DNA from: Martinezella lusitana
Lineage (GTDB): Bacteria > Pseudomonadota > Alphaproteobacteria > Rhizobiales > Rhizobiaceae
Assembly: GCF_014207095.1 (NCBI RefSeq)
Contig: NZ_JACHBG010000018.1
Location: 47,351 to 111,350, forward strand
DNA: 64,000 nucleotides
Reading direction: 5' to 3'
Positions 53,839 to 61,755 of this stretch are shown here, piece after piece (positions within the stretch are counted from its first letter, which is position 1; each line of letters opens with the position of its first letter). The notes beneath the pieces are model-generated. The model was not told the origin of the DNA. It worked only from the letters and a program-made list of their open reading frames with translations, and searched no databases. A program made the translations under genes and the position numbers.

Positions 53839-54186
53839 ATGTATCAGTTCTCATATGCGGAAGTCATGCAGGATGCAGTGGCCGACGCCAAGGAGCGAGA
53901 ACGACAAGTTCTGGACCGGTCGATAGCTCTCCTTTCTGCGGCCCGTGATGCTGAGAAATACGGCCGGGAAGCGATCGAGGCTCTCTATTATACGCAGCGC
54001 GTATGGGTGAGCTTCGTCGAGGACCTCAAAAGTCCGGAGAACCAGCTTAACGTCGAACTACGGGCCAATATTATTTCGATCGCTATCTGGATTTTGAAGG
54101 AATGCGAACGAATCCGGCGGCGCCAGTCGGTTAATTATCAAGGCATCATCGATGTCACCACCATCATCAGGGATGGACTTAAATGA
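53839..54186 (+). CDS. flaF: Flagellin regulator FlaF
   Basis: The 115-residue helical protein starts MYQFSYAEVMQD and has a long helix with LDRSIALLSAARDAEKYG and YYTQRVWVSFVEDL. In alphaproteobacteria FlaF is needed for flagellin production and opposes FlbT at the post-transcriptional level. It overlaps flbT by four bases. Confidence 0.92.
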   Translation: MYQFSYAEVMQDAVADAKERERQVLDRSIALLSAARDAEKYGREAIEALYYTQRVWVSFVEDLKSPENQLNVELRANIISIAIWILKECERIRRRQSVNYQGIIDVTTIIRDGLK

Positions 54187-54635
54187 AAAGTACGCTTCGC
54201 ATATCGCTTAAAGCCGGGGAAAAGATCTTTATCAACGGGGCCGTTCTGCGCGTCGATCGCAAGGTCGCTCTGGAATTCCTGAATGATGTGACATTCCTGC
54301 TTGAAAACCACGTGCTTCAACCGGAAGACGCCACGACCCCGATGCGTCAGCTCTATTTCATCGCGCAGATGATCCTCATCAATCCCGAGGGCAAAGAGCA
54401 GTCGACGGCAATGTTCCGCAAGTCGATCGTCATGCTGCTGTCGTGCTTCCACAATGAGGAAGTGCTGGCCGAGCTGAAGCGTATCGACGGACTCGTCGCA
54501 ACGGGTCGTGCCTTCGATGCTCTGAAGGCTATCCGTACGCTCTATCCGATCGAAGACGGTATTCTGAACAATCAGGAAATGCCGGCGGCGACGATCGAGC
54601 ACATCCGCCGCGAGATCGCTCCATGGCAGCGGTAG
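54183..54635 (+). CDS. flbT: Flagellin mRNA regulator FlbT
   Basis: The 150-residue protein starts MKSTLRISLKAGEKIFINGAVL and carries DRKVALEFLNDVTFLLENHV and TPMRQLYFIAQMIL. In Caulobacter FlbT binds the 5' leader of flagellin mRNA and lowers its stability; in other alphaproteobacteria it can promote flagellin synthesis. The conserved flagellin leaders at 39237, 40418, 41805 and 42984 are obvious candidate targets. It overlaps flgD by 13 bp. Confidence 0.93.
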   Translation: MKSTLRISLKAGEKIFINGAVLRVDRKVALEFLNDVTFLLENHVLQPEDATTPMRQLYFIAQMILINPEGKEQSTAMFRKSIVMLLSCFHNEEVLAELKRIDGLVATGRAFDALKAIRTLYPIEDGILNNQEMPAATIEHIRREIAPWQR

Positions 54636-55132
54636 ACCCCCTTGCCGGCGCGACCGGAAGCTCGTCTTCGGGCAATTCCTCGAAGACCGCTGCTGGCGCG
54701 GCCGTAAGCGCTAACCTGAACTACAACAACTTCCTGCAGCTCCTCGTCGCTCAGATGAAGAACCAGGATCCGACCAGTCCGATGGACGCCAGCCAGCAGA
54801 TTTCTCAGCTGGCCAGCTTCTCGCAGGTCGAACAGCAGATCCAGACGAACTCACATCTGGAAACGGTGTTGCAGAACCAGTGGATCTCGCAGGCCTCCGA
54901 TTATATCGGCAAGCAGATCATGAGCGCCGACGGCAAGACGACGGGCACCATCAAGGAAGTTACCGTCTATACGGATGGTATCATCGCCCAGACCAATGCC
55001 GGCGACAAGATTCTGATCCAGGCCGGCGTGACCATCGCTCCGGCAGGCACCACCATTGATACCCCGGCCGCGTCGAGTGATAATAGCTCGAGCGATTCGT
55101 CGAATTCGAACGGGGATTCGACCAGCAGCTAA
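54623..55132 (+). CDS. flgD: Hook cap / scaffolding protein FlgD
   Basis: This 169-residue short FlgD has the conserved core LNYNNFLQLLVAQMKNQDPTSPMD, then SQISQLASFSQVEQQIQT near residues 30-80. A small beta part follows (KTTGTIKEVTVYTDG), and the tail is Ser/Asp/Asn-rich. The C-terminal Ig/tudor domains of enteric FlgD are missing, as is usual in rhizobia. FlgD caps the growing hook, so its presence implies that a hook protein should be made. Confidence 0.92.
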   Translation: MAAVDPLAGATGSSSSGNSSKTAAGAAVSANLNYNNFLQLLVAQMKNQDPTSPMDASQQISQLASFSQVEQQIQTNSHLETVLQNQWISQASDYIGKQIMSADGKTTGTIKEVTVYTDGIIAQTNAGDKILIQAGVTIAPAGTTIDTPAASSDNSSSDSSNSNGDSTSS

Positions 55133-55163
55133 TGAGTAGCTGCTGAACAAGGGATGATGTTGC

Positions 55164-55430
55164 ATGAATGAAGCCGATGCATTGGATATTTTCCAGGCGG
55201 CCATATGGACGGTGCTTGTAGCTTCCGGTCCGGCCGTGCTCGCGGCGATGGTTGTGGGCCTGGTGATTGCCTTGGTTCAGGCATTGACCCAGGTGCAGGA
55301 GGCAACACTGACCTTCGTGCCGAAGATCGTTGCCGTCATGGTGACGATCGGTGTCACGGCTCCCTTCGTCGGCTCGCAGATCTCGATCTTCACCAATCTC
55401 GTCTTTTCCCGCATTCAGTCGGGCTTCTGA
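55164..55430 (+). CDS. fliQ: Flagellar type III export protein FliQ
   Basis: This 88-residue export-gate protein has two membrane helices (AIWTVLVASGPAVLAAMVVGLVIALVQ and IVAVMVTIGVTAPFVGSQI). The central LTQVQEATLTFVPKI is the family hallmark. It lies between flgD and flhA. Confidence 0.94.
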   Translation: MNEADALDIFQAAIWTVLVASGPAVLAAMVVGLVIALVQALTQVQEATLTFVPKIVAVMVTIGVTAPFVGSQISIFTNLVFSRIQSGF

Positions 55431-55630
55431 GGCACTTCGCCCAAAGGGCGGATCGGAAAGGTCGCGGTGCGCTTTGGGCATCGCGGCCAGCGGCCGAAAT
55501 GATGTTTTGGATCATGCGCTTCGTCGGTCAAAGCCATTCTCGCGCAAGCTTCGCCTTTTAAAGATCGGTTCGAATAGGGCAGGCGGGTCAGCCGTTTGCC
55601 TCCTCTCATGAAGAGACGGAAAATCGGTCG

Positions 55631-57718
55631 ATGGCACAACCACCCGCACTAGCGCTCCCAAAAGCTAATCCCAGCATCCGTGACATCGGGTTTGCCCTCG
55701 GTATCATGGTCATCCTTTGCGTGCTGTTTCTGCCGATCCCGGCATTTCTGATTGACCTTGGACTCGCTTTTTCGATCGCGCTTTCGGTGCTGATCCTCAT
55801 GGTGGCATTGTGGATCAAGAAGCCGCTGGAATTCTCATCCTTCCCAACGATCCTGCTGATCGCCACGATGACGCGCCTTGCGCTGAACATCGCCACCACG
55901 CGCGTCATCCTTTCGCATGGCTATGAAGGGCACGACGCCGCCGGTGGCGTTATCGCCGGCTTTGCGAGCCTGGTCATGTCGGGCGATTTCGTCATTGGTC
56001 TGATCGTCTTCCTGATCCTTATTACCATCAACTTCATCGTCATCACAAAGGGTGCGACTCGTATCGCCGAAGTCGGCGCCCGCTTCACCCTGGATGCCAT
56101 CCCCGGCAAGCAAATGGCGATCGATGCCGACCTTTCGGCCGGTCTGATCGACGAAAAGGAAGCGCAGCGGCGGCGGCGTGAGTTGGAAGAGGAGAGCTCT
56201 TTCTTCGGTGCGATGGACGGTGCCTCGAAATTCGTGCGCGGCGATGCCGTTGCCGGCCTCTTGATCACCTGTATCAATATCTTCGGCGGCATCATCATTG
56301 GCTATTTCCGTCACGGCATGCCGATCGGTCAGGCTGCGGATGTCTTCGTCAAGCTCTCCGTCGGCGACGGTCTTGTGTCGCAGATGCCGGCACTCGTCGT
56401 GTCGCTCGCCGCTGGTCTCCTCGTTTCCCGCGGCGGCACGGCTGGCTCCACCGACCAGGCGGTCATCAATCAGCTGAGCGGCTACCCGCGCGCACTCGCC
56501 GTCTCGGCCGTCCTCATGGGCATTCTCGCTGTAATGCCCGGCATGCCTTTCCTGCCTTTCGTGTTCCTCGGTGGATTGCTGGCTGCCGGCGCCTGGTTCA
56601 TTCCGCGGCAGATCGAAGCCGAAAACAAGCTTCGCCGCGATGCCGAAGAGCAGAAGGTGATGCAGTCGAAGGAGATGGAAAAGGATTCGGTCAAGTCGGT
56701 TCTGAAGACCGCCGAAATCGAACTGGCCCTCGGCAAGATCGTCTCGACTCGCCTGCTTGGCGCCCACCAGGAACTCGCCTTCCGCGTCGGCAAGATGCGC
56801 AAGAAGTTCGCCACCCAGTATGGTTTCGTCGTACCGGAGATCAAGGTGATCGACGATATGGCCATTGCCGACAAGTCCTACCAGATCCGCATCCACGGGA
56901 CGACGGTTGCGTCCAACATGCTGCGTGTCGGCGAAGTCCTCGTGGTCACCGGCTCCGGCCGCAAGCCGACCGTTCCGGGCGACGAGATTCGCGAACCCGC
57001 TTTCGGTATGCCCGCCGTCTCCGTCCTCGAGGCTTTCGCCGAGGATCTGAAGCGCGAAGGTTTCCAGCCGATCGACAACGTCTCTGTCGTGCTCACCCAT
57101 ATGAGCGAAGTCATCCGCAACAACCTGCCGGCGCTTCTCTCCTACAAGGACGTGAAGATCCTGATCGAGCGTCTCGATCCGGAGTACAAGAAGCTGGCCG
57201 ACGAAATCTGCTCGTCGCATATGTCCTATTCGGGCCTGCAGGCGGTGCTGAAGCTGTTGCTCGCCGAGCGCGTTTCGATCCGCAATCTGCACCTTATCCT
57301 GGAAGCGGTCGCAGAACTCGCACCGCATGTTAGAAAGACCGAGCAGATCGTTGAGCATGTCCGCATACGCATGGCACAGCAGCTCTGCGGCGACCTGGCC
57401 GACAACGGCGTGCTGCGTGTCCTGCGCCTCGGCAGCAAATGGGATCTGATCTTCCATCAGGCGCTGAAGCGCGACCAGAAGGGCGAAATCGTCGAGTTCG
57501 ATATCGATCCGCGCAGCCTGGAAGAGTTCAGCGAGCAGGCGGGCAAAGTTATCCGTGAATACATGGATCGCGGCATGCCCTTCGTTCTTGTCACGTCGCC
57601 GGAAACGCGCTCCTATGTGCGCATGATCATCGAACGCCTGTTCGCGACGCTTCCGGTTCTGTCGCATGTCGAGTTGGCCAAGGGGATCGAGATCAAGATT
57701 CTAGGTTCGATTTCATGA
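55631..57718 (+). CDS. flhA: Flagellar type III export protein FlhA
   Basis: The 695-residue export-gate protein has eight membrane segments in the first 320 residues. Between them is the cytosolic FHIPEP region (RFTLDAIPGKQMAIDADLSAG, near residues 150-170). The C-terminal cytosolic domain binds chaperone-substrate complexes (EIKVIDDMAIADKSYQIRIHG, ETRSYVRMIIERLFATLPV). It overlaps fliR by four bases. Confidence 0.97.
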   Translation: MAQPPALALPKANPSIRDIGFALGIMVILCVLFLPIPAFLIDLGLAFSIALSVLILMVALWIKKPLEFSSFPTILLIATMTRLALNIATTRVILSHGYEGHDAAGGVIAGFASLVMSGDFVIGLIVFLILITINFIVITKGATRIAEVGARFTLDAIPGKQMAIDADLSAGLIDEKEAQRRRRELEEESSFFGAMDGASKFVRGDAVAGLLITCINIFGGIIIGYFRHGMPIGQAADVFVKLSVGDGLVSQMPALVVSLAAGLLVSRGGTAGSTDQAVINQLSGYPRALAVSAVLMGILAVMPGMPFLPFVFLGGLLAAGAWFIPRQIEAENKLRRDAEEQKVMQSKEMEKDSVKSVLKTAEIELALGKIVSTRLLGAHQELAFRVGKMRKKFATQYGFVVPEIKVIDDMAIADKSYQIRIHGTTVASNMLRVGEVLVVTGSGRKPTVPGDEIREPAFGMPAVSVLEAFAEDLKREGFQPIDNVSVVLTHMSEVIRNNLPALLSYKDVKILIERLDPEYKKLADEICSSHMSYSGLQAVLKLLLAERVSIRNLHLILEAVAELAPHVRKTEQIVEHVRIRMAQQLCGDLADNGVLRVLRLGSKWDLIFHQALKRDQKGEIVEFDIDPRSLEEFSEQAGKVIREYMDRGMPFVLVTSPETRSYVRMIIERLFATLPVLSHVELAKGIEIKILGSIS

Positions 57719-58467
57719 TAACTGACCCCCAGGGGACCATTCTGGCGCTTTTCGTCGCCTTCTGCCGCATCGGCAGTTGCATAATGGTGCTCCCGGGATT
57801 TTCATCAGGCCGCGTGCCGGTGCAGATCAGGCTTCTGCTCGCCGCGGCCTTGTCGATGGCCGTCCTGCCCCTGCTGTGGAACACGATCTATCCGGCGGTG
57901 GCAAAAGGCGGCGCCAGCTATATCGGACTGATTTTCACGGAAATGGTCATCGGCCTGATGTACGGCATGATGGCTCGCATCTACACGCTCGGCTTGCAGT
58001 TTGCCGGCACGGTCATATCGATGCTGATCGGCTTTAACGCACCGGCCGGCGCCGATCTTGTCGAAGATTCGAGCGAGACCTCATTGACCAGCTTCATCAG
58101 CTTTTGCGGGTTGATGGTCCTCTTCATCCTGGATTTCCATCACTATGTTCTCCAGGCGCTGGTCGATTCCTATTCCGTCATCCCCTTCGGTGGTCACATC
58201 GATCCGCGATCCGCGCTGATATCGATCACGGATACGCTATCGACGACCTTTTTCATCATGCTCAGGCTGTCGAGCCCGTTTTTACTTTACGGCATGATGT
58301 TCCAGATTTCGATCGGCTTCATCAACAAGCTGGCGCCGCAGATCCCGATCTACTTCATCTCCACGCCCTATCTTTTGATGGGTGGCTTGTTCATGCTTTA
58401 TTTGAGCATCGCGGCGGTGATCAATCAGTTCTCCAACGCGTTTCTCAGCGTCTATAACGGGCATTAG
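57715..58467 (+). CDS. fliR: Flagellar type III export protein FliR
   Basis: This 250-residue export-gate protein has about six membrane segments, with FCRIGSCIMVLPGFSSGRVPVQIR near residues 15-38 and IGLIFTEMVIGLMYGMMARI and ALSSPF-like LRLSSPFLLYGMMFQISIGFINKLAPQIPIYF motifs. The gene order fliQ-flhA-fliR is typical. Confidence 0.95.
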   Translation: MITDPQGTILALFVAFCRIGSCIMVLPGFSSGRVPVQIRLLLAAALSMAVLPLLWNTIYPAVAKGGASYIGLIFTEMVIGLMYGMMARIYTLGLQFAGTVISMLIGFNAPAGADLVEDSSETSLTSFISFCGLMVLFILDFHHYVLQALVDSYSVIPFGGHIDPRSALISITDTLSTTFFIMLRLSSPFLLYGMMFQISIGFINKLAPQIPIYFISTPYLLMGGLFMLYLSIAAVINQFSNAFLSVYNGH

Positions 58468-58539
58468 CCGATGAGGAGCAGGGCCAAGAAACATACATTC
58501 GAGGCGGTCGCAGACACCGGCTTGGTGGGCAGGTAGACG

Positions 58540-58959
58540 ATGGCGGAGAAAAGCCGTTCCGAAAAACTGAAGCGCCTTGTCGCGGTACAGCGCCACTTGG
58601 AGCGTATCGCCGAAAATGAGCTTGCCGATACCACCCGCCACCGTCTCGAGGTCACCGAATCGATGGAGAGGGTCATGGATGCCATTAGCTCTTCCGACCC
58701 CGTACATATGGCATTTTCGATCCATTATGCCGAGCGCTACGGCCGCCTGGCTATCAAGGACCAGCAGCTCGAAAGCATCCAGACCTTGATTCAGATGAAG
58801 GTTCAGCAGGAGCGCACCAAGGGCGACCGGCTGGAAGAGCATATGAAAGATGCCCAGGCGCTTGAAACTCGTGAAGCGGACGACAATGCGGTCTACGATA
58901 TCATCGACCAGCGCTTTGCCGGCGCAACGCCAGCCTCCAGCAAGCTTCAAAATTCATAA
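58540..58959 (+). CDS. FliJ-like coiled-coil flagellar protein
   Basis: The 139-residue protein is almost entirely helical and highly charged (KLKRLVAVQRHLERIAENELA, then QLESIQTLIQMKVQQERTKGDRLEEHM). Size and heptad pattern match FliJ, the export chaperone that links FliI to FlhA. It lies 72 bp after fliR. FliJ is poorly conserved in sequence, so the name rests on shape and place. Confidence 0.65.
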   Translation: MAEKSRSEKLKRLVAVQRHLERIAENELADTTRHRLEVTESMERVMDAISSSDPVHMAFSIHYAERYGRLAIKDQQLESIQTLIQMKVQQERTKGDRLEEHMKDAQALETREADDNAVYDIIDQRFAGATPASSKLQNS

Positions 58960-59085
58960 TCGCCTCGATCATGGAGCATGGCATGCGTCACAAGGTTGCC
59001 AGCCTGCTCCGACCGTTTGATTCGACATGCCCTCGACCGTTGCATTTGGTTTTGGGGAGCGTGCGATAGCAGAAGGAGACGTGAC

Positions 59086-59679
59086 GTGGCTATTTCGCCT
59101 CCGAGTGATTTGGTTCTGGATGTGGTCAGGGCCGCGAACCCGGACGATGTCCAGATTGCCCAGGCGAAGCTCGCCGCCAACAAGGCCGCCTTTGCCGCCA
59201 CCAGCCTCGCGGAAAACGGTAATGGCTTTGGTGCCGCCGTCGATGCGCTGAACAACGCCTCATCGCAGGCCGGCCTCGGCAATGCCAGCACGCATGCCGG
59301 CCCCTCGAAGGTGCCGCAGGTCTACCGCAAGTTCGAAGCCATGGTGCTGCAGAATTTCGTCAAGAACATGCTGCCGAGTAGCGAGACGCTCTATGGCAAG
59401 GGTTCGGCCGGCGAGATCTGGAAGGGAATGATGGCCGAACAGCTCGGCAATACGCTCGCTAAGGACGGCGGCGTCGGCATTGCCGAGAAAATGTACAAGG
59501 AACAGGTCGACAAGATGCGCAACGGCGGCGTTGCCAATGCCACGACCGACGAGAACGACAAGAAGATGGCGCTCAGCGCCATCACGGATTTTCAGCGTAA
59601 GACGCTTGCTGCCCATGACGCCAATGACGGCGACAAGAGCATTACCAATCAAAATACGCTGACGTCCCAGAGAGCATAA
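59086..59679 (+). CDS. flgJ: Rod-binding protein FlgJ (no muramidase domain)
   Basis: The 197-residue protein has only the rod-binding domain: VYRKFEAMVLQNFVKNMLP and GEIWKGMMAEQLGNTLAKDGGVGIAEKMY (residues about 80-140). The peptidoglycan hydrolase half found in enteric FlgJ is absent; the SLT enzyme at 49122 probably supplies it. I chose GTG 59086 because AAGGAG lies seven bases upstream; the frame stays open to 58978 without similarity. Confidence 0.85.
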   Translation: MAISPPSDLVLDVVRAANPDDVQIAQAKLAANKAAFAATSLAENGNGFGAAVDALNNASSQAGLGNASTHAGPSKVPQVYRKFEAMVLQNFVKNMLPSSETLYGKGSAGEIWKGMMAEQLGNTLAKDGGVGIAEKMYKEQVDKMRNGGVANATTDENDKKMALSAITDFQRKTLAAHDANDGDKSITNQNTLTSQRA

Positions 59680-59692
59680 GCGAGGTAACAAC

Positions 59693-60061
59693 ATGGAAGT
59701 GATGTCACAGGACTATCGGATCAAGTCTGTCCTTGGCCGTCTGGAGATGATTATCGACAACGAGAACAACCGGATCGGTAGCGACCCGGAATTCGATTTG
59801 AAGGTGTCGAACGCTCACAAGAGCCGCTGCCTCTACGAACTGTCGATGCTGTTTCGCGATACCGACCCCGCCGATCTCGCGGTTGCGCATGTCGAGCAGC
59901 TGCATGGGTTGAAGAAGAAGCTGGTGGTAAACGCTCGTCGCGTCGAAGCTCATCTTGAGGCCGTGCGCGCCGTTGCCGACATTCTGAAGAATGCCGCGCA
60001 GAATGCGGATACTGATGGTACTTATTCGCAGGAGCAATTCCGCGTCCGTGAGGCCGGATGA
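59693..60061 (+). CDS. FlgN-like flagellar chaperone
   Basis: The 122-residue helical protein (LGRLEMIIDNENNRI, then SNAHKSRCLYELSMLFRD and LHGLKKKLVVNARRVEAHLEAVR) resembles the FlgN family. FlgN chaperones the junction proteins FlgK and FlgL before export. It lies 13 bp after flgJ and overlaps the next gene by four bases. The name rests on weak family likeness and context. Confidence 0.6.
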   Translation: MEVMSQDYRIKSVLGRLEMIIDNENNRIGSDPEFDLKVSNAHKSRCLYELSMLFRDTDPADLAVAHVEQLHGLKKKLVVNARRVEAHLEAVRAVADILKNAAQNADTDGTYSQEQFRVREAG

Positions 60062-60585
60062 TCAAGCTCGTGCTCACCGGCCTTTGGGTCTGCGCTGTAA
60101 CATTGGCTTCGGTCTATTTTTCAGTGCAGACGGCGACGGCGCCCGCGATCAGCCCCGATGACGCCAAGAAGGCGCAGCAGGAACTGGTCAAGGGCGAATC
60201 GATCAATGTTCCCGTCATCGCCAACGGCCAGGTGACCGGCTACTTCCTGACCCGCATCTCCTTCATGATGGAGAAGGGCAAGGCGACCGCGCTGCAAATC
60301 CCCTTGCCGGAGCTGACGACCGACGAGCTCTTTTCTCTGCTGGTCGGCAACAATGCGATTGATATCTCCCATACGCAGAATTTCGACATTGCGGCTTTCC
60401 GCAGCGATTTGAAGAAGCGGATGAACGAGCGGCTCGGTGGTGATTATGTCGCCGAAGTTCTGATCGAGCAACTCGACTACCTCTCCAAGGAAGAAACCCA
60501 TGGCGGGGAAAGCATCGGCAAGAAAACGGTCAAGCCGGTAAAAATCGTGCCGGAAGCGGCAGCGGCCAAGGTTCCGATCGAATAG
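60058..60585 (+). CDS. Uncharacterised membrane-anchored flagellar-operon protein
   Basis: The 175-residue protein has one N-terminal membrane segment (KLVLTGLWVCAVTLASVYFSV, residues 3-23). A periplasmic domain follows with NVPVIANGQVTGYFLTRISFMM, then DLKKRMNERLGGDYVAEVLIEQLDYLSKEE. The architecture is FliL-like (one helix plus a periplasmic domain) but without clear family motifs. It is translationally coupled to the flgN-like gene and closes the flagellar cluster. A basal-body role is inferred from position. Confidence 0.7.
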   Translation: MIKLVLTGLWVCAVTLASVYFSVQTATAPAISPDDAKKAQQELVKGESINVPVIANGQVTGYFLTRISFMMEKGKATALQIPLPELTTDELFSLLVGNNAIDISHTQNFDIAAFRSDLKKRMNERLGGDYVAEVLIEQLDYLSKEETHGGESIGKKTVKPVKIVPEAAAAKVPIE

Positions 60586-60820
60586 ATGTCGTTCCGGCGG
60601 GAACAGGTCGCCGCCCTGCCATTGCCCACCCTATGCTTAATGAAATCCTGACGAATTCGAGAAATTGCAGCTTTTTGTCCTAACGGAAGCTTGGGATTGC
60701 TTTGCTATAAGCGACCTTTAGCAATGCACCTGTGGTTGCCGTGCCGATGGCCGGGGAAAAGACAGGACCTTGCGTTACCGACGCCTGTCATGTCGATGGC
60801 GCCGGCAGGAGGTTATTGGG

Positions 60821-61657
60821 TTGAAACAGGTTGCTGATTTTGCCGCGGTTGCGTCTCGCCGTATGATCTTTGATCTGCCGGTTTGTGATCTCGATTGGGA
60901 GGATGCGCTGACTTTCGTCAATGAACTCGCCTCCTTGCCCGTCGGACAAACATCGATTTCCTTCGTCAACGCCCACAACATGCTGGTGATGCTGCGCGAC
61001 GGCAGCTACCGCGAGGTTCTGGAGCGCAATCTGGTCCTGCCCGATGGCGTTGGTCTCGATATTGCGTCGCGCATCGCGCATGGCGAACCCTTTCCCGCCA
61101 ATCTGAACGGCACGGATTTTGTCCCGGCGCTTTTGACCTTCATGGAACGGCCGAAACGCATCGGCTTGCTCGGTGGTCGCCGTTCCGTCGTGGAGAAGGC
61201 AGCCGAAAGACTGCGGCAGCACGCTCCATGGCACGAATTCACCGTCATTTCGGATGGTTTCTTCGATGCACAGAAAAGCAATGCGGTCACGGCGGAAATC
61301 AGCCGGCAGAAGATCGATATCCTGATCGTCGGCATGGGTACTCCGCTGCAGGAGAAGTGGGTGGCCGAACATGTCGGGCCGCAGCATGCACGGCTGGTCT
61401 TGACCGTAGGTGCACTCTTCGATTTCGTTTCCGGCACGGTGCCGCGCGCTCCGGCATTGGTGAGGGCGCTGCGCAGCGAGTGGCTGTTCCGCCTGGCGCT
61501 TGAGCCGAACAGGCTCTGGCGGCGTTATATGCTGGGCGTGCCCCTCTTCCTTTATCAGGTCGCAAGGCATCAGTTCGGCCGCAAGGGCCGCATCGACCGC
61601 ATGGAGGTGCAGCAGACGCGGCCGCGCCTCATGCCTCCTGACAAATTGGCGAGCTGA
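60821..61657 (+). CDS. WecG/TagA/CpsF-family (GT26) glycosyltransferase
   Basis: The 278-residue protein is a GT26 enzyme that transfers a sugar (often N-acetylmannosaminuronic acid or N-acetylmannosamine) to a polyprenyl-linked acceptor. Motifs are FVNAHNMLVMLRDGSYREVL, LPDGVGLDIASR and LNGTDFVPALL, then IGLLGGRRSVVEKAAERL and IDILIVGMGTPLQEKWVAEH, and the closing LEPNRLWRRYMLG. I chose the TTG at 60821 because a full AGGAGG lies eight bases upstream; a longer frame to 60770 has no such site. It probably works in exopolysaccharide or capsule synthesis with the next gene. Confidence 0.82.
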   Translation: MKQVADFAAVASRRMIFDLPVCDLDWEDALTFVNELASLPVGQTSISFVNAHNMLVMLRDGSYREVLERNLVLPDGVGLDIASRIAHGEPFPANLNGTDFVPALLTFMERPKRIGLLGGRRSVVEKAAERLRQHAPWHEFTVISDGFFDAQKSNAVTAEISRQKIDILIVGMGTPLQEKWVAEHVGPQHARLVLTVGALFDFVSGTVPRAPALVRALRSEWLFRLALEPNRLWRRYMLGVPLFLYQVARHQFGRKGRIDRMEVQQTRPRLMPPDKLAS

Positions 61658-61755
61658 CGCTACTGGCGCGGCGTTAACTCTTTCTTTCCTATGAAAGTTT
61701 AGAGTGGGTTAACATTTGCATTGGTCGTAAGGCCAAGCGCACGAGATGACCCGCC

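Noticed and set aside
55835..57667. A 610-codon frame antisense to flhA
   Set aside because: It is explained by the GC-rich wobble positions of flhA; no ribosome site or family motif.
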